DNA from: Carposina sasakii
Lineage: Eukaryota; Arthropoda; Insecta; Lepidoptera; Carposinidae
Direction: 5' to 3'
Length of the DNA: 64,000 nucleotides
NCBI GenBank assembly: GCA_014607495.2
Contig: CP053155.1
Span: forward strand, 2,232,001-2,296,000
Below, piece after piece: positions 55,700 to 64,000 of the stretch (position 1 is its first letter; every line of letters begins with the position of its first letter). A program made the translations under genes and the position numbers. A model generated the notes under the pieces. It was not told the DNA's origin and did not search any database. It was given only the letters and a program-made list of their open reading frames with translations.

Positions 55700-56330
55700 A
55701 TTGTAGTAGTTTGAGATCTAAATCAAATCTAAATCTAACTATCTTACGACATACATTATAAACCTTTCTTGTGAATCACTGTATCTATTTAAAAAAAACG
55801 CATCAAAACCCGTTCCCTAGTTTGAATGATCTAAGCATACATAGAGACGGACAGACAGCGGCATACGACTTTGTTTTATAATATGTAGCGATTTTGTTAC
55901 ACAAAAAATAAAAACCAGAAAGAAAATAGGCACAAAAAGTCAGCAGAACGTGGCTAAACGTAAATTCTGTATTCATAGACCTAATATAAGTGGCCATCGT
56001 TTTTCTTTCGGCGTTAATTTTATCCCATTGTGTGCTCCTCCCAGATCCATCAGCACAAACAATGCCCCGCTCCGGTAAAATAGGATGGAATATTGCTTCT
56101 ATTGTTCGCTTGGTGTGCATTTTGGACGCCCAAATGTGGGGGAATTTCAATAAAAAAAGCTTTTTATTTTGCACTATCGATCTTTGTGAATTGAAAAGTG
56201 TATATTGTTAACTACCCGCCCATATCCCGTTATGGAAGAATTGAGTCATATTTATTGACCGGCTACCTGCCTGACACTAGTACTTCTTTATAATGGCTAA
56301 GATATATGTACACATATACGTTATACGATC
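55700..56330. other. No recognisable gene
   Basis: A 123-codon minus-strand frame (55803-56174) and a 73-codon plus-strand frame (55990-56211) overlap. The central part of the minus frame looks mildly protein-like, but no known motif, start context or splice site supports it. Confidence 0.3.
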
Positions 56331-56334
56331 TCAG

Positions 56335-56410
56335 ATTAGGGTAGCCAGAGCTTCTAATATCACAAAGGGTATCCCTACTGCCACGTTTAAAACATCGGGG
56401 TCACGTGACT
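56335..56410 (+). repeat. Repeat R fragment
   Basis: It has 'gattagggtagccagagctt', 'cacaaagggtatccctactg' and 'ccacgtttaaaacatcgggg' in family order. Confidence 0.5.
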
Positions 56411-56468
56411 AAGATACTATAGGAGATTGACAGTCTGAAAAGTGATTTATAGCTGAAGAGGTTTATAT

Positions 56469-56720
56469 TTTAGAGACTGGCGTTTGTAGAGTATTAAAAG
56501 TCTTGACTGCTGATTTCGGAATGCATTTATTTGTAATTTCGGTTATATTTAAATGTAGCTAGGTACTTATGAACTAAGGTGGTGTAAGGAGTAATAAATT
56601 AAATTGACCAATCACAAACGATCGCAACGATAGGTACGAAGGAGATGGTTGATATTGTTATCTTGCTCGCACGTGTATGTAGCTGCCGACGCACAGTTAT
56701 ACATGCGCGGAGTAGCTACA
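56469..56720 (-). repeat. 3' LTR
   Basis: 252 bp, starting TGTAGCT on the minus strand and ending CTCTAAA. It contains a TATA-like TTTAAATATAA (56543-56554 region) and an AATAAA at 56526-56531. Compared with the 5' LTR there are two G/A differences (in 'tttcgGaatg' and 'gcggaGtagc'). Confidence 0.92.
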
Positions 56721-56734
56721 TGGCTCCCCCTCAA
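56721..56734 (-). other. Polypurine tract
   Basis: On the minus strand it reads TTGAGGGGGAGCCA immediately before the LTR start TGTAGCT. The purine run GAGGGGGAG would prime plus-strand synthesis. It overlaps the pol stop codon (TGA at 56731-56733), so there is essentially no spacer between pol and the LTR. Confidence 0.8.
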
Positions 56735-59700
56735 GCGAAGCGTACAGGAAGTTTGACGGCTCGTCCTGATCTGGTCACTTTCTGTTGCGGGATGTCTTCA
56801 GTTTCATTTAAAGTGAATGCAGGTTTCAAGCGGTCGATAGATATTGCAGCTTGGCGACCTGATAGTTGAACTGTGAAAACTTTTTCGTTTCGCTTCAAAA
56901 CAGGATAGGGTCCGTCGTAAGGCGGTTGCAGCGGTTTTCTGACAGCGTCGACACGTATGAAGACGTTTTCGCAATGTTGTAGATCCGGATGTACGAATGT
57001 AGTGCGACTGTTGCTATGTGAGCTTGCAGGCATAGGCTTCAGGTCGTTTATGATGCGACGTAAACTAGATACGTAGTCGTAGTCCATAGCTTCTGTAGTT
57101 GTATTTTCATTGAAGAAATCGCTTGGTAATCGCAGACTCTGACCGTAGGTTAGTTCCGCAGCGCTAACTTGCGTGTCAGTTCGCAGTGCAGCGCGTAAGC
57201 CTAACATAATCGTCGGTAACTCGTCGATCCAGTGCTTGTTTGATATGAGTCGTGCCTTCAGTGCTGCCTTCATTGAGCGGTGCCAGCGTTCGACAAGTCC
57301 GTTGCTTTGCGGGTGATAAGGTGTTGTCCGAGTTCTCTCAGCGCCTAGTAATTTCGTAAGAGCAATGGACAGTTGACTTTCAAATTGTCTTCCTTGATCT
57401 GATGTAATTGTTGCAGGACAGCCAAAACGTGAAATCCAGTGATTATAAAATATCTTTGCTACTGTTTCCGCTGAGATATCTTGCGAGGGTATTGCTTCAG
57501 GCCAGCTTGTTGTGCGATCTACCATTGTTATAAGGTAGCGATGTTCTTGCGGCGAGGTAGGAAGTGGTCCAACGATGTCGATATGTATGTGTGAGAAACG
57601 TTCAGTTGTCGGCGGGAACGTAGATATCGCGCTGTTTGTATGTCGTTGAATCTTCGCTTTTTGACAGGCTATGCAGGTTTTTGCCCATTTTCCGACGTCA
57701 GTATTCATTGTAGGCCAGAAGAAACGTTCTTGAATGAGCTTGCGAGTAGTTCTAATACCAGGATGGCTGAGTCCATGTACTGCGTTATATGCTTGGTAAC
57801 GGAGTGATTCTGGTATGTATGGACGTATTCTTGATGTTGAACATTCACAGTAGATTTGTTTGCTTGACGTAGGTAATGTGACTTTCTTTATTTTCAAATT
57901 CTGTTGCTTCATTAATTCTTGAATAGTGCTATCGTTGTCTTGCGCGTCGACTAGTTGTTCGTAGTCGAGAGTAGTGGGACAAGCGATTGACTCGACTCGA
58001 GACAATGCGTCTGCCACGACGTTATCAACACCGCTTATGTGCCGTATGTCGGCTGTAAATTCGCCGATGAATAGAATTTGGCGGGTTCTTCTAGGTACTT
58101 CGTTGTTGCTATTTACTTTGGTGAAAGCGTATGTGAGCGGTTTGTGGTCGGTGTATATGACCAATTGTCGTCCTTCAAAGATCTTGCGGAAGTGTTTCAT
58201 CGCCATGTAGATTGATAATAGCTCGCGATCATATACACAATATGCCATTTGTGTATCGGAAAACTTCTTCGAAAAATATCCAAGTGGTTGCCAGGCATTG
58301 TTAACTCGTTGTTGAAGTACGGCCCCCGCGTACGTATTAGAAGCGTCGCACATGAGTGCGAGTGGGACGGAGTGATGTGGGTGCGCGAGTATTGCGGCGT
58401 CTTGTATACTTTTCTTGCAATTTTCGAATGCTTGTGTTGATTTTTCGGTCCAAATTATTTCAGTTTTGTCCTTTTTTCTGCTATTATGTAAATATGCATT
58501 GAGCGGAGCTTGTATTGATGCAGCGTTTGGTATGTTTTCTCGATAACAGTTGATCATGCCTAAGAAACGACGAAGTTGTTCGATGGTCGCAGGTTTGGGG
58601 TACTGGACGATTGCTGTTATTTTTTCTTCAGGCGGTTGTATTCCATTTGCAGAAACTGTATAGCCCAAGAACTTCACGACGCGCTGGCCGAAGACACATT
58701 TCGATGGATTGATTGTTACACCATATTCTTCGAAACGTTGTAGTATTTGACGTAGATGTCGGTGTTGTTTTTCATCTTCTGAGGCTACGATGACGTCATC
58801 CATGAATGGGAAGGCAAAATCCAGACCTCTCAGTACTTCGTGGATAAATCGCTGAAAAGTCTGGCCTGCGTTGCGTAGTCCGGGACACATCCGTGGGAAT
58901 TCGTATAGTCCGAATGGTGTAATGATGGCCGTCTTGGCTATGTCATTTTCAGCAACTGGTATTTGTTGATATGCTCTATTGAGATCGAGAGTTGAAAATA
59001 TGGTTTTCGATGACAGCTGATGTGTGAAATCACGCAGACGCGGTATGGGGTAGCGGTCTGGCGTAGTAACTGCGTTGAGTCTTCGATAATCTCCACAAAC
59101 GCGTAGGTCTCCATTTTTCTTTGGTACAACATGTAGTGGGCTGGCCCAGGGACTGTTGCTTGGTCGACAGAGGCCTTGTTGCATCATGTTTTCGAATTCC
59201 CGCTTCGCCTCGGCGTATCTATGCGGAGGTAATGGTCTTGCTCGGGCGTAGATAGGTAAGCCAGTCGTCTCGATGACATGTTGTACGTTGTGCTTGTTAT
59301 TTAATTTCATAGCAGAAAGGCGTGTCGTTCCGGGATAATCAGCTAGTATGTCGTGGTAAGATTGATGTTGGTCGATGCTTTGAACTGTCGGTGTGTTCGT
59401 ACTGCGTGCTGGTGCTTTGACTGCGAGGCTAGTGATGTTGTCGACTAGTCGCTGGTTTTTTAAATCCACTATTAGATTGTGGTAATTTAAAAAATCTGCA
59501 CCCAGAATAGGTTTGTTTACAGCTGCGATGATAAATTTCCATTTGTATGGTCTTCGTAAGTTGAAATCGAGTTCCATAGTTTTCTCTCCGTATGTAGCAA
59601 TAGTAGTGTTGTTTGCAGCGTAGAGTTTGAATGGTAATGGCTGCGTAGTGATTCCTTTTATTTTTGGTATGACGCTTATGTTCGCACCTGTGTCTACCAA

Positions 59701-59808
59701 AAATGTTAGTCTTGATTTCTTGTCCTTGATAAATAGGCGGTAGGATTTGCTTGATACGCTAGATTCCGCCGCAGCTAGCGAAGTACTTAGTTTTCCGTCT
59801 TGCTTGCG
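56731..59808 (-). CDS. Pol polyprotein: protease, reverse transcriptase, RNase H, integrase
   Basis: The frame opens after a stop at 59809-59811 and is reached from gag by a -1 shift; residue numbers below count from the TTG (Leu) codon at 59700. Protease D-T-G is at 3-5. Reverse transcriptase spans about 150-345, with Asp239 (S-T-L-D-L) and F-M-D-D at 299-302, where Y-x-D-D is usual. RNase H has Asp452, Glu493, Asp518 and Asp564. The integrase zinc site is His642, His646, Cys676 and Cys679, and its core is Asp708, Asp768 and Glu804 (D,D-35-E), with a G-P-Y motif at 930-932. No internal stop or frameshift is seen. Odd: the very conserved P-F of the R-M-P-F-G-L box is C-P here (residues 272-273), which may disable this copy. 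The frame ends 10 bp before the 3' LTR. Confidence 0.93.
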   Translation of the reverse strand, partial: RKQDGKLSTSLAAAESSVSSKSYRLFIKDKKSRLTFLVDTGANISVIPKIKGITTQPLPFKLYAANNTTIATYGEKTMELDFNLRRPYKWKFIIAAVNKPILGADFLNYHNLIVDLKNQRLVDNITSLAVKAPARSTNTPTVQSIDQHQSYHDILADYPGTTRLSAMKLNNKHNVQHVIETTGLPIYARARPLPPHRYAEAKREFENMMQQGLCRPSNSPWASPLHVVPKKNGDLRVCGDYRRLNAVTTPDRYPIPRLRDFTHQLSSKTIFSTLDLNRAYQQIPVAENDIAKTAIITPFGLYEFPRMCPGLRNAGQTFQRFIHEVLRGLDFAFPFMDDVIVASEDEKQHRHLRQILQRFEEYGVTINPSKCVFGQRVVKFLGYTVSANGIQPPEEKITAIVQYPKPATIEQLRRFLGMINCYRENIPNAASIQAPLNAYLHNSRKKDKTEIIWTEKSTQAFENCKKSIQDAAILAHPHHSVPLALMCDASNTYAGAVLQQRVNNAWQPLGYFSKKFSDTQMAYCVYDRELLSIYMAMKHFRKIFEGRQLVIYTDHKPLTYAFTKVNSNNEVPRRTRQILFIGEFTADIRHISGVDNVVADALSRVESIACPTTLDYEQLVDAQDNDSTIQELMKQQNLKIKKVTLPTSSKQIYCECSTSRIRPYIPESLRYQAYNAVHGLSHPGIRTTRKLIQERFFWPTMNTDVGKWAKTCIACQKAKIQRHTNSAISTFPPTTERFSHIHIDIVGPLPTSPQEHRYLITMVDRTTSWPEAIPSQDISAETVAKIFYNHWISRFGCPATITSDQGRQFESQLSIALTKLLGAERTRTTPYHPQSNGLVERWHRSMKAALKARLISNKHWIDELPTIMLGLRAALRTDTQVSAAELTYGQSLRLPSDFFNENTTTEAMDYDYVSSLRRIINDLKPMPASSHSNSRTTFVHPDLQHCENVFIRVDAVRKPLQPPYDGPYPVLKRNEKVFTVQLSGRQAAISIDRLKPAFTLNETEDIPQQKVTRSGRAVKLPVRFA
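59757..59796 (-). promoter_or_regulatory. Likely -1 ribosomal frameshift signal at the gag/pol junction
   Basis: Minus strand: the heptamer G-GAA-AAC (59796-59790) sits directly before the gag stop TAA (59789-59787). Nine bases further, CGCTAG (59780-59775) and CTAGCG (59762-59757) pair around a 12-base loop. Slippage by -1 joins gag to the pol frame, which is open from 59808. A-site slippage AAC to AAA is ideal; the P-site GAA to GGA is not perfect. Layout (heptamer, 9-nt spacer, hairpin) is that of retroviral -1 frameshift sites. Confidence 0.7.
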
Positions 59809-60722
59809 TTATCTTGTCTGAAAGTACATGGCGTTGTACATTTTCTAGCGTCAGCTCCGAAACGGCGATGATAATAACAATACGGCGACGATTGCGTGTC
59901 ACGTGGGCCGTGGGAGTTAGAGCGAGATGGCGCGCTGTATCTGCCGCGCGAATTGTGTCGATAGCGCGAACGTCGGAAATGCGCCGGATGACCTCTTGAG
60001 TTGTATCGCGATGATTTGAGTTTTGCAATTTCTAGACTTAGTTTTCTTATTTCTTCGACGAGAAACTGAGATTCGTGGCAGGTGCGATGTTGGGTCATAG
60101 GCGTAGATAGCGTAGATGGCGTATTAGCGACGGCGGCGACTTCTTGATTTTGTTCTAGCATTTTATCAGCTAGTAGCGCTAGTTCATCGAGTGCGGCGGT
60201 CTTGCTTATCGTATCGCTGACGACGAGGACGGATCGGACGTGTGGCGGAAGATGGTTCATCCACATTAACCTCAGCGTACAGTCAGGTACTTTATCGCGT
60301 GCCAGGTTACGCATGCGGCGAAGTAGTTGACTGGGTCGTTGCTCGCCTAGTTCCATTACTTGCAGTAGTTTTTTAAATTGGCGCCCTTCGCTTTCTTCGT
60401 AGACGGATATAAGTCTATCTTTCAGTGCGTTGTACTGGTTGTTCGCCGGGGGGTTGTACAGCAGGTCTGATATTTGTTCGACGTCTTGCTTGTCTAACTG
60501 TGCGAGGACCATCTGGGATAACTGGGCTTGACTCCTCTTCAGTCCGTGCGTCGCAGCTTCGAAACTGATAAACCATAGCTTAGGTTTATCACGCCAGAAT
60601 GAAGGTATACGGAGGGACAGCGATATTCCTCCGATTTCCTGTGACATCGATGCGGCTCCGGTGGTGGCGGTGGCTTGGACTGCAGGCTTTGAGCCGGAAG
60701 GATTTTCGCTGTCGAACAGCAT
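59787..60722 (-). CDS. Gag polyprotein with CHCC zinc knuckle
   Basis: 311 residues from the ATG at 60720-60722 (an in-frame TAG lies just upstream) to TAA at 59787. The N-terminal half, from L-R-I-P-S-F-W-R-D at 37-45 through about residue 190, resembles the capsid-like domain of arthropod CsRn1-type Gag proteins. A basic Arg/Ser/His-rich segment follows (about 235-280), and then Cys282-x2-His285-x9-Cys295-x3-Cys299, a CHCC order in place of the usual CCHC. It should package element RNA in cytoplasmic particles. It overlaps pol by 22 nt in the -1 frame. Codon use and length are consistent with a functional gene, and no internal stop is present. Confidence 0.92.
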   Translation of the reverse strand: MLFDSENPSGSKPAVQATATTGAASMSQEIGGISLSLRIPSFWRDKPKLWFISFEAATHGLKRSQAQLSQMVLAQLDKQDVEQISDLLYNPPANNQYNALKDRLISVYEESEGRQFKKLLQVMELGEQRPSQLLRRMRNLARDKVPDCTLRLMWMNHLPPHVRSVLVVSDTISKTAALDELALLADKMLEQNQEVAAVANTPSTLSTPMTQHRTCHESQFLVEEIRKLSLEIAKLKSSRYNSRGHPAHFRRSRYRHNSRGRYSAPSRSNSHGPRDTQSSPYCYYHRRFGADARKCTTPCTFRQDNASKTEN

Positions 60723-60731
60723 TTTCTAGCT

Positions 60732-60814
60732 TTTTCTTCGGTATTTCTTCGTCGGGTCACCACTTTAGAGACTTTTCTTCGGTATTTCTTCGTCGGGGTC
60801 ACCACTTTAGAGAC
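60732..60814 (-). repeat. Tandem duplication of the primer binding site
   Basis: A unit of 41-42 bp occurs twice: 60732-60772 and 60773-60814. Each contains the tRNA-Trp-complementary site and the last nine bases of the LTR (minus strand GTCTCTAAA). The copies differ by one C. The outer copy joins the true 5' LTR, so the inner copy is an extra segment within the leader. Confidence 0.95.
60791..60804 (-). other. Primer binding site (tRNA-Trp type), LTR-proximal copy
   Basis: Minus strand TGGTGACCCCGACG, one base after the 5' LTR. It is complementary to the CCA-ended 3' end of insect tRNA-Trp as I remember it. The inner copy at 60750-60762 lacks one C (TGGTGACCCGACG). Confidence 0.85.
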
Positions 60815-61057
60815 TGGCGTTTGTAGAGTATTAAAAGTCTTGACTGCTGATTTCGAAATGCATTTATTTGTAATTTCGGTTATATTTAAATGTAGCTAGG
60901 TACTTATGAACTAAGGTGGTGTAAGGAGTAATAAATTAAATTGACCAATCACAAACGATCGCAACGATAGGTACGAAGGAGATGGTTGATATTGTTATCT
61001 TGCTCGCACGTGTATGTAGCTGCCGACGCACAGTTATACATGCGCGGAATAGCTACA
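60806..61057 (-). repeat. 5' LTR
   Basis: 252 bp, minus strand TGTAGCT...CTCTAAA, with a TATA-like box near 60880-60891 and an AATAAA at 60863-60868. Next to its outer end, the 15-mer TAGCTACAATTATGA occurs twice (61050-61064 and 61073-61087), the first copy straddling the LTR edge. Confidence 0.92.
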
Positions 61058-61089
61058 ATTATGATATTGTAGTAGCTACAATTATGAAA

Positions 61090-61747
61090 GCTGATAAGGT
61101 TGAGGAGAATAAAAATACATAACCCTAATAAATAGGATCATGGCAGAGGAATATAATCATTCTTCTGTTACTAAACCTCATCTGCTATTGTATAACGAGC
61201 ATAAATGGTTTAACATAGACCAAGAGGCATTTGCCAATATGAATAACAGATGTAGTGACACTAATGTTATCAACATCTATCATACACAACGGCTTTTTAA
61301 GTAAAACAGCAAGACAGTTTTTGTACTAGCTAATTTACTGATAAAATTAATTCTAGGATATTATATTAATAATAGGTGCTCTAGTAAATCGCTGTCTTCT
61401 ATATGCAAAAGTTAACTTATTGACTTATAACCGTTTAATTTTGTGTTCCATATCTAAGTAAGTAGGTTATAATACTTACATGTAGAAATATTAGATATTA
61501 TATATTTTCTGTTTCGTAAAGTTTACTAAGTATGTACTCTTTTTATTTCGCAAATAGTCTGTAATTTCAAATGTATGATAATACTAGTCATTTTATCATC
61601 TGTCTTCCAATCTTCTAAAAATGCTGTCATTGAAGGAAACTCAGTTCTGTACAATTTGGTTTATTACATCGGCACTGATGAATGTTACATGTCACGTAAC
61701 ATTTCATCTGCAAAAGTCTTTTATCCCATATATATTCGACCTTATTA
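61090..61747. other. No recognisable gene
   Basis: AT-rich flank of the retrotransposon. A 62-codon frame at 61575-61763 runs into MITE-Y and has no motif. Confidence 0.35.
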
Positions 61748-61966
61748 TACAGGCTGTAACTGAGGGGGAATGTTAAGCGAAATGCTATGAAATGTTCAGT
61801 TTTCCAGATAGTAGAGAATTCCTAAACAACTTAGGAATGCTCAAATAGTATTGAAAAATATATACATGTTATTTCAAGTCTCAAATTTTGGGAATAGGTT
61901 TTCTACAGACTCTACTACTGTTATCATAGTATTTCGCTTAACATACCCCTTCTGTTACACTCTGTA
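61748..61966. mobile_element. MITE-Y, full copy (219 bp)
   Basis: It runs from TACAGGCTGTAAC to GTTACACTCTGTA, with about 44-bp terminal inverted repeats that include 'tgttaagcgaaatgctatga' and its inverse 'tcatagtatttcgcttaaca'. TA lies at the edges, consistent with a Tc1/mariner-type target. No coding sequence. Confidence 0.82.
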
Positions 61967-62157
61967 AGATTACATTGTACCTAAGTTAGGCAAGCGCCAT
62001 TTTGTTTTCGGACATTTCAGAACATATTTTCTCATATATGTTTAAACTGTATATGTTACAGATCTAGTCCCGCTGTGCTAAACGAGGCAGTGGCTTTCGT
62101 GTATCTATTGTTCTTGATATTCCATTTTAGGAACATGTGGACTGTGTGTACATATAC

Positions 62158-62275
62158 ATACATACATAAAAATCACGCCTCTTTCCCGGAGGGGTAGGCA
62201 GAGATCAAGGATCTCCACTACGATCCTGCCTGACACACCTCTTTCGCTTCATCTACTTTCATGATATTCTTCACT
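62158..62275 (-). pseudogene. LINE-B 3' end
   Basis: It reads 'catacatacataaaaatcac', 'ctctttcccggaggggtagg', 'cagagatcaaggatctccac' and 'ttcgcttcatctactttcat'. It encodes only the last ~30 codons on the minus strand, with a small rearrangement at 'cctgcctgacacacc'. ACTGTG on each side may be the target duplication. Confidence 0.7.
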
Positions 62276-62284
62276 GTGACTGCG

Positions 62285-62634
62285 GATATGTAAAACTTAA
62301 CGGATTTTAAAGTCGGCTCTTACACTATAGATTTGTTAATTTACTTGTCAACCCACAACACGGGTCAAGGTTTATGTTAAAATTAATAATTAATTCAGGT
62401 TGTTTACATGTAATAATTAACTTTTAGGTGCGATGGTGGAGGGGCGAGGGGCTAATCCTTAAAATAGGTAAGTCTGCCTATAGGTAACTCATTTTAATAC
62501 GCAACAACATTATGTCATCCGCTAAATTGTAAAAAAAAAAGTAATACTTATTAAATGTTATGGAACTAAAAGACATGTAGGAAAAAGTAGAGAATATTAC
62601 AAAAAAATTAAGTAAGCAATATCAAGCAATAGCA
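62285..62634. other. No recognisable gene
   Basis: AT-rich sequence without a supported feature. Confidence 0.35.
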
Positions 62635-62644
62635 ATATCAAATC

Positions 62645-62793
62645 AAAAGAAGGCCACCCGCGAGGTGGACGGATGACCTGGCCAAGGTTGCGGGCGTCGG
62701 TTGGATGCAGGCTGCTTCCGACCGGTCGGAGTGGAGGTTGTTGGGGGAGGCCTATGTCCAACAGTGGACTTCTCAGGGCTGTAAATGATGATG
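62645..62793 (+). pseudogene. LINE-A, 5'-truncated, 10-bp target duplication
   Basis: ATATCAAATC flanks it at 62635-62644 and 62794-62803. The plus frame encodes P-P-A-R-W-T-D-D-L-A-K-V-A-G, W-M-Q-A-A-S-D-R-S-E-W-R-L-L-G-E-A-Y-V-Q-Q-W-T-S, ending C-K-stop, then (GATGAT). The frame is intact over its short length. This is the best copy for defining the 3' end of LINE-A. Confidence 0.9.
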
Positions 62794-62934
62794 ATATCAA
62801 ATCTAGAATTGGCGAGATCTGACAACTTCTTGATAAATTACTATTAATTGTACCGTAGTTACAAAGTACTAGGATTATAAAATACTGGTGCGACAGATTG
62901 GCCTCTGGTGATAAGAAGCAAACTAGGATAAATC

Positions 62935-63112
62935 AGCTATATTTTATTGCGTGCATGTCGTAAGAGTCGTCTAAATAACTCAGGCATTCTCTCAAACGAT
63001 AAACTATCATCTTGCTGCTCGTTTACATCTGTCCCCGCTATTCTAAACGTGGCTGTGGGAATCTCTTTAATGATCCTGCAGTTCTGACTACTCCATTTCG
63101 GGAACACAGCCT
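62935..63112 (-). repeat. Repeat R, inverted, fairly complete
   Basis: It reads 'gcgtgcatgtcgtaagagtc', 'aactcaggcattctctcaaa', 'cgataaactatcatcttgct', 'ctgtccccgctattctaaac', 'gtggctgtgggaatctct' and 'gatcctgcagttctgactac', then 'ccatttcgggaacacagcc'. It shows nearly the whole family in reverse order. Confidence 0.65.
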
Positions 63113-63116
63113 TGTA

Positions 63117-63661
63117 TATACAGGGTGTGGGTGACAGCCAGGCAAATACATAAATGCTGAACAAGTACCATTGTGTTGAGTTATACGACAGTGTTATAAG
63201 CAGTGGTCGGAGTAGGTATATTGAATTAAGGTCATTGACATCAAACGTATATGTTAATATGGATACGCCTTCGAGTTTCTGGATTATAATGATAAAAATA
63301 AAATAAAAATACCGAAACTTCGAAATTATTGCATGAAACTAGTTAAAAATGTATCAATACTCTCAACGCTATGCTGCTAGTTTTTGGAAACTCCGGTACA
63401 TTCCGGAAAAAATGCATGTCCATGTTATGATATCATGACGCAAGTATGTAAAATCAATATACCTACTACGACCACTGGTTATAAGTCGCAGGAAATGTAT
63501 TTTCGATTTGATTATGAGTAATCTTTGCTCTCCAAAAATGGAAAAAATTGTCGGAAAATTTTGGAATTTTCCTGCGAAAATTTTCAGGGTTTTCCGCCTC
63601 AGAATCATGGTCTAAAGTCATGGTATCAATATTTGCCTGGCTGTCACAAACACCCTCTATA
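63117..63661. mobile_element. MITE-Z (545 bp) with 32-bp inverted ends
   Basis: The left end TATACAGGGTGTGGGTGACA continues 'gccaggcaaata'. The right end is its inverted copy ('tatttgcctggctgtcacaa', 'acaccctctata') with a few mismatches. The interior is AT-rich, with a 79-codon minus frame that has no motif. The TACAGGGTG edge resembles MITE-X and MITE-Y, so the three may answer to related transposases. Confidence 0.78.
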
Positions 63662-64000
63662 TGTATGCAACAGAAGGGTTATGTGATATAAAAACTAACA
63701 TTTGATTTTGTGTCTCAAGTGAGGACAAATTCTCTAATAGATTCACATCATTTTGCTTAACATATCGAAGGGTGAAAGACTATTTGGGATAAGCGCCATT
63801 TATATATGTATATGGCGCTCACCCCTCGATATAAAGATAATATAAATATATATAAATAGATATATAATATCCCATCTGTTACACCTTATATTATAGCAGA
63901 GGTAGGTACTCATATACCACTACATAGCAATTCTGTGTTGCGGTTTTCCGTCCATAAAGGGTCATCCAGCCCCCAACCACCAACTTACTCCAACCTTCCA

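Larger units (their letters stand above)
56469..61057 (-). mobile_element. Ty3/gypsy LTR retrotransposon, CsRn1/Kabuki-like, near intact
   Basis: A 4589-bp element on the minus strand: 5' LTR (60806-61057), duplicated tRNA-Trp-type primer site, gag (59787-60722), frameshift, pol (56731-59808), purine tract, 3' LTR (56469-56720). Domain order PR-RT-RH-IN is that of Ty3/gypsy (Metaviridae). The Gag C-x2-H-x9-C-x3-C motif and tRNA-Trp primer are, from the literature, marks of the CsRn1 group, which includes silkworm Kabuki. There is no env and no chromodomain. The LTRs differ at 2 of 252 positions, so insertion is recent. No clean target duplication was found: the left flank ends TTTATAT and the right begins ATTATGA. 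Confidence 0.93.

Noticed and set aside
55803..56174. 123-codon minus-strand open frame
   Set aside because: No recognisable motif, start context or splice sites, and an overlapping frame on the other strand; not enough to call a gene.
56731..56868. Env or extra ORF at the 3' end of the retrotransposon
   Set aside because: Pol ends 10 bp before the 3' LTR, leaving no room for another gene.

Overview
The window looks like nuclear, mostly intergenic DNA of a moth or butterfly. It is AT-rich, has no bacterial-style gene packing, and is crowded with repeats whose sequences I recognise as typical of Lepidoptera: SINE and LINE ends with GATGAT, ATGT or GATA tails, a tRNA-headed SINE beginning CCGATTGG, and short interstitial TTAGG tracts. 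The organism call rests on this repeat style and not on a diagnostic gene.

Only two host coding segments can be supported, both on the minus strand. One is a complete single-exon gene for a 213-residue predicted secreted protein (34235-34876) with no family I recognise. The other is a probable last exon (10643-10924) behind a strong splice acceptor, encoding a polar C-terminal tail. Neither is crowded by other genes; the stretches around them are repeats and unassigned AT-rich sequence.

The most complete feature is a nearly intact 4.6-kb Ty3/gypsy-type LTR retrotransposon on the minus strand (56469-61057). It has two 252-bp LTRs that differ at two positions, a tRNA-Trp-type primer binding site that is tandemly duplicated, a gag ORF ending in a C-x2-H-x9-C-x3-C motif, a likely -1 frameshift signal, and a pol ORF running protease, reverse transcriptase, RNase H, integrase. 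There is no env. The CHCC Gag motif plus the tRNA-Trp primer points to the CsRn1/Kabuki group.

The rest is a mosaic of repeats, which I name here for reference. LINE-A and LINE-B are 5'-truncated RTE-like non-LTR elements, several with target-site duplications. SINE-A and SINE-B are non-coding repeats that carry the same 3' tails as LINE-A and LINE-B. SINE-C and SINE-D are tRNA-derived. MITE-X (TACAGG ends), MITE-Y, MITE-Z, a hAT-type MITE and several other inverted-repeat elements also occur, and some are nested. Between 28578 and 30463 a 1.9-kb element carries a two-level tandem array of 41-bp units, each with a TTCAC/GTGAA dyad, inserted inside a MITE-X copy.

Layout: 1-10 kb short MITEs and SINEs; 10-12 kb the terminal exon and tandem SINE-A copies; 12-28 kb scattered SINE/LINE/MITE insertions and two GC-rich or telomere-like islands; 28-31 kb the nested dyad-array element; 32-35 kb LINE-A fragments and the secreted-protein gene; 36-56 kb repeats, including recent LINE-B insertions at 43, 50 and 52 kb; 56-61 kb the LTR retrotransposon; 61-64 kb MITE-Y, LINE-A and MITE-Z.
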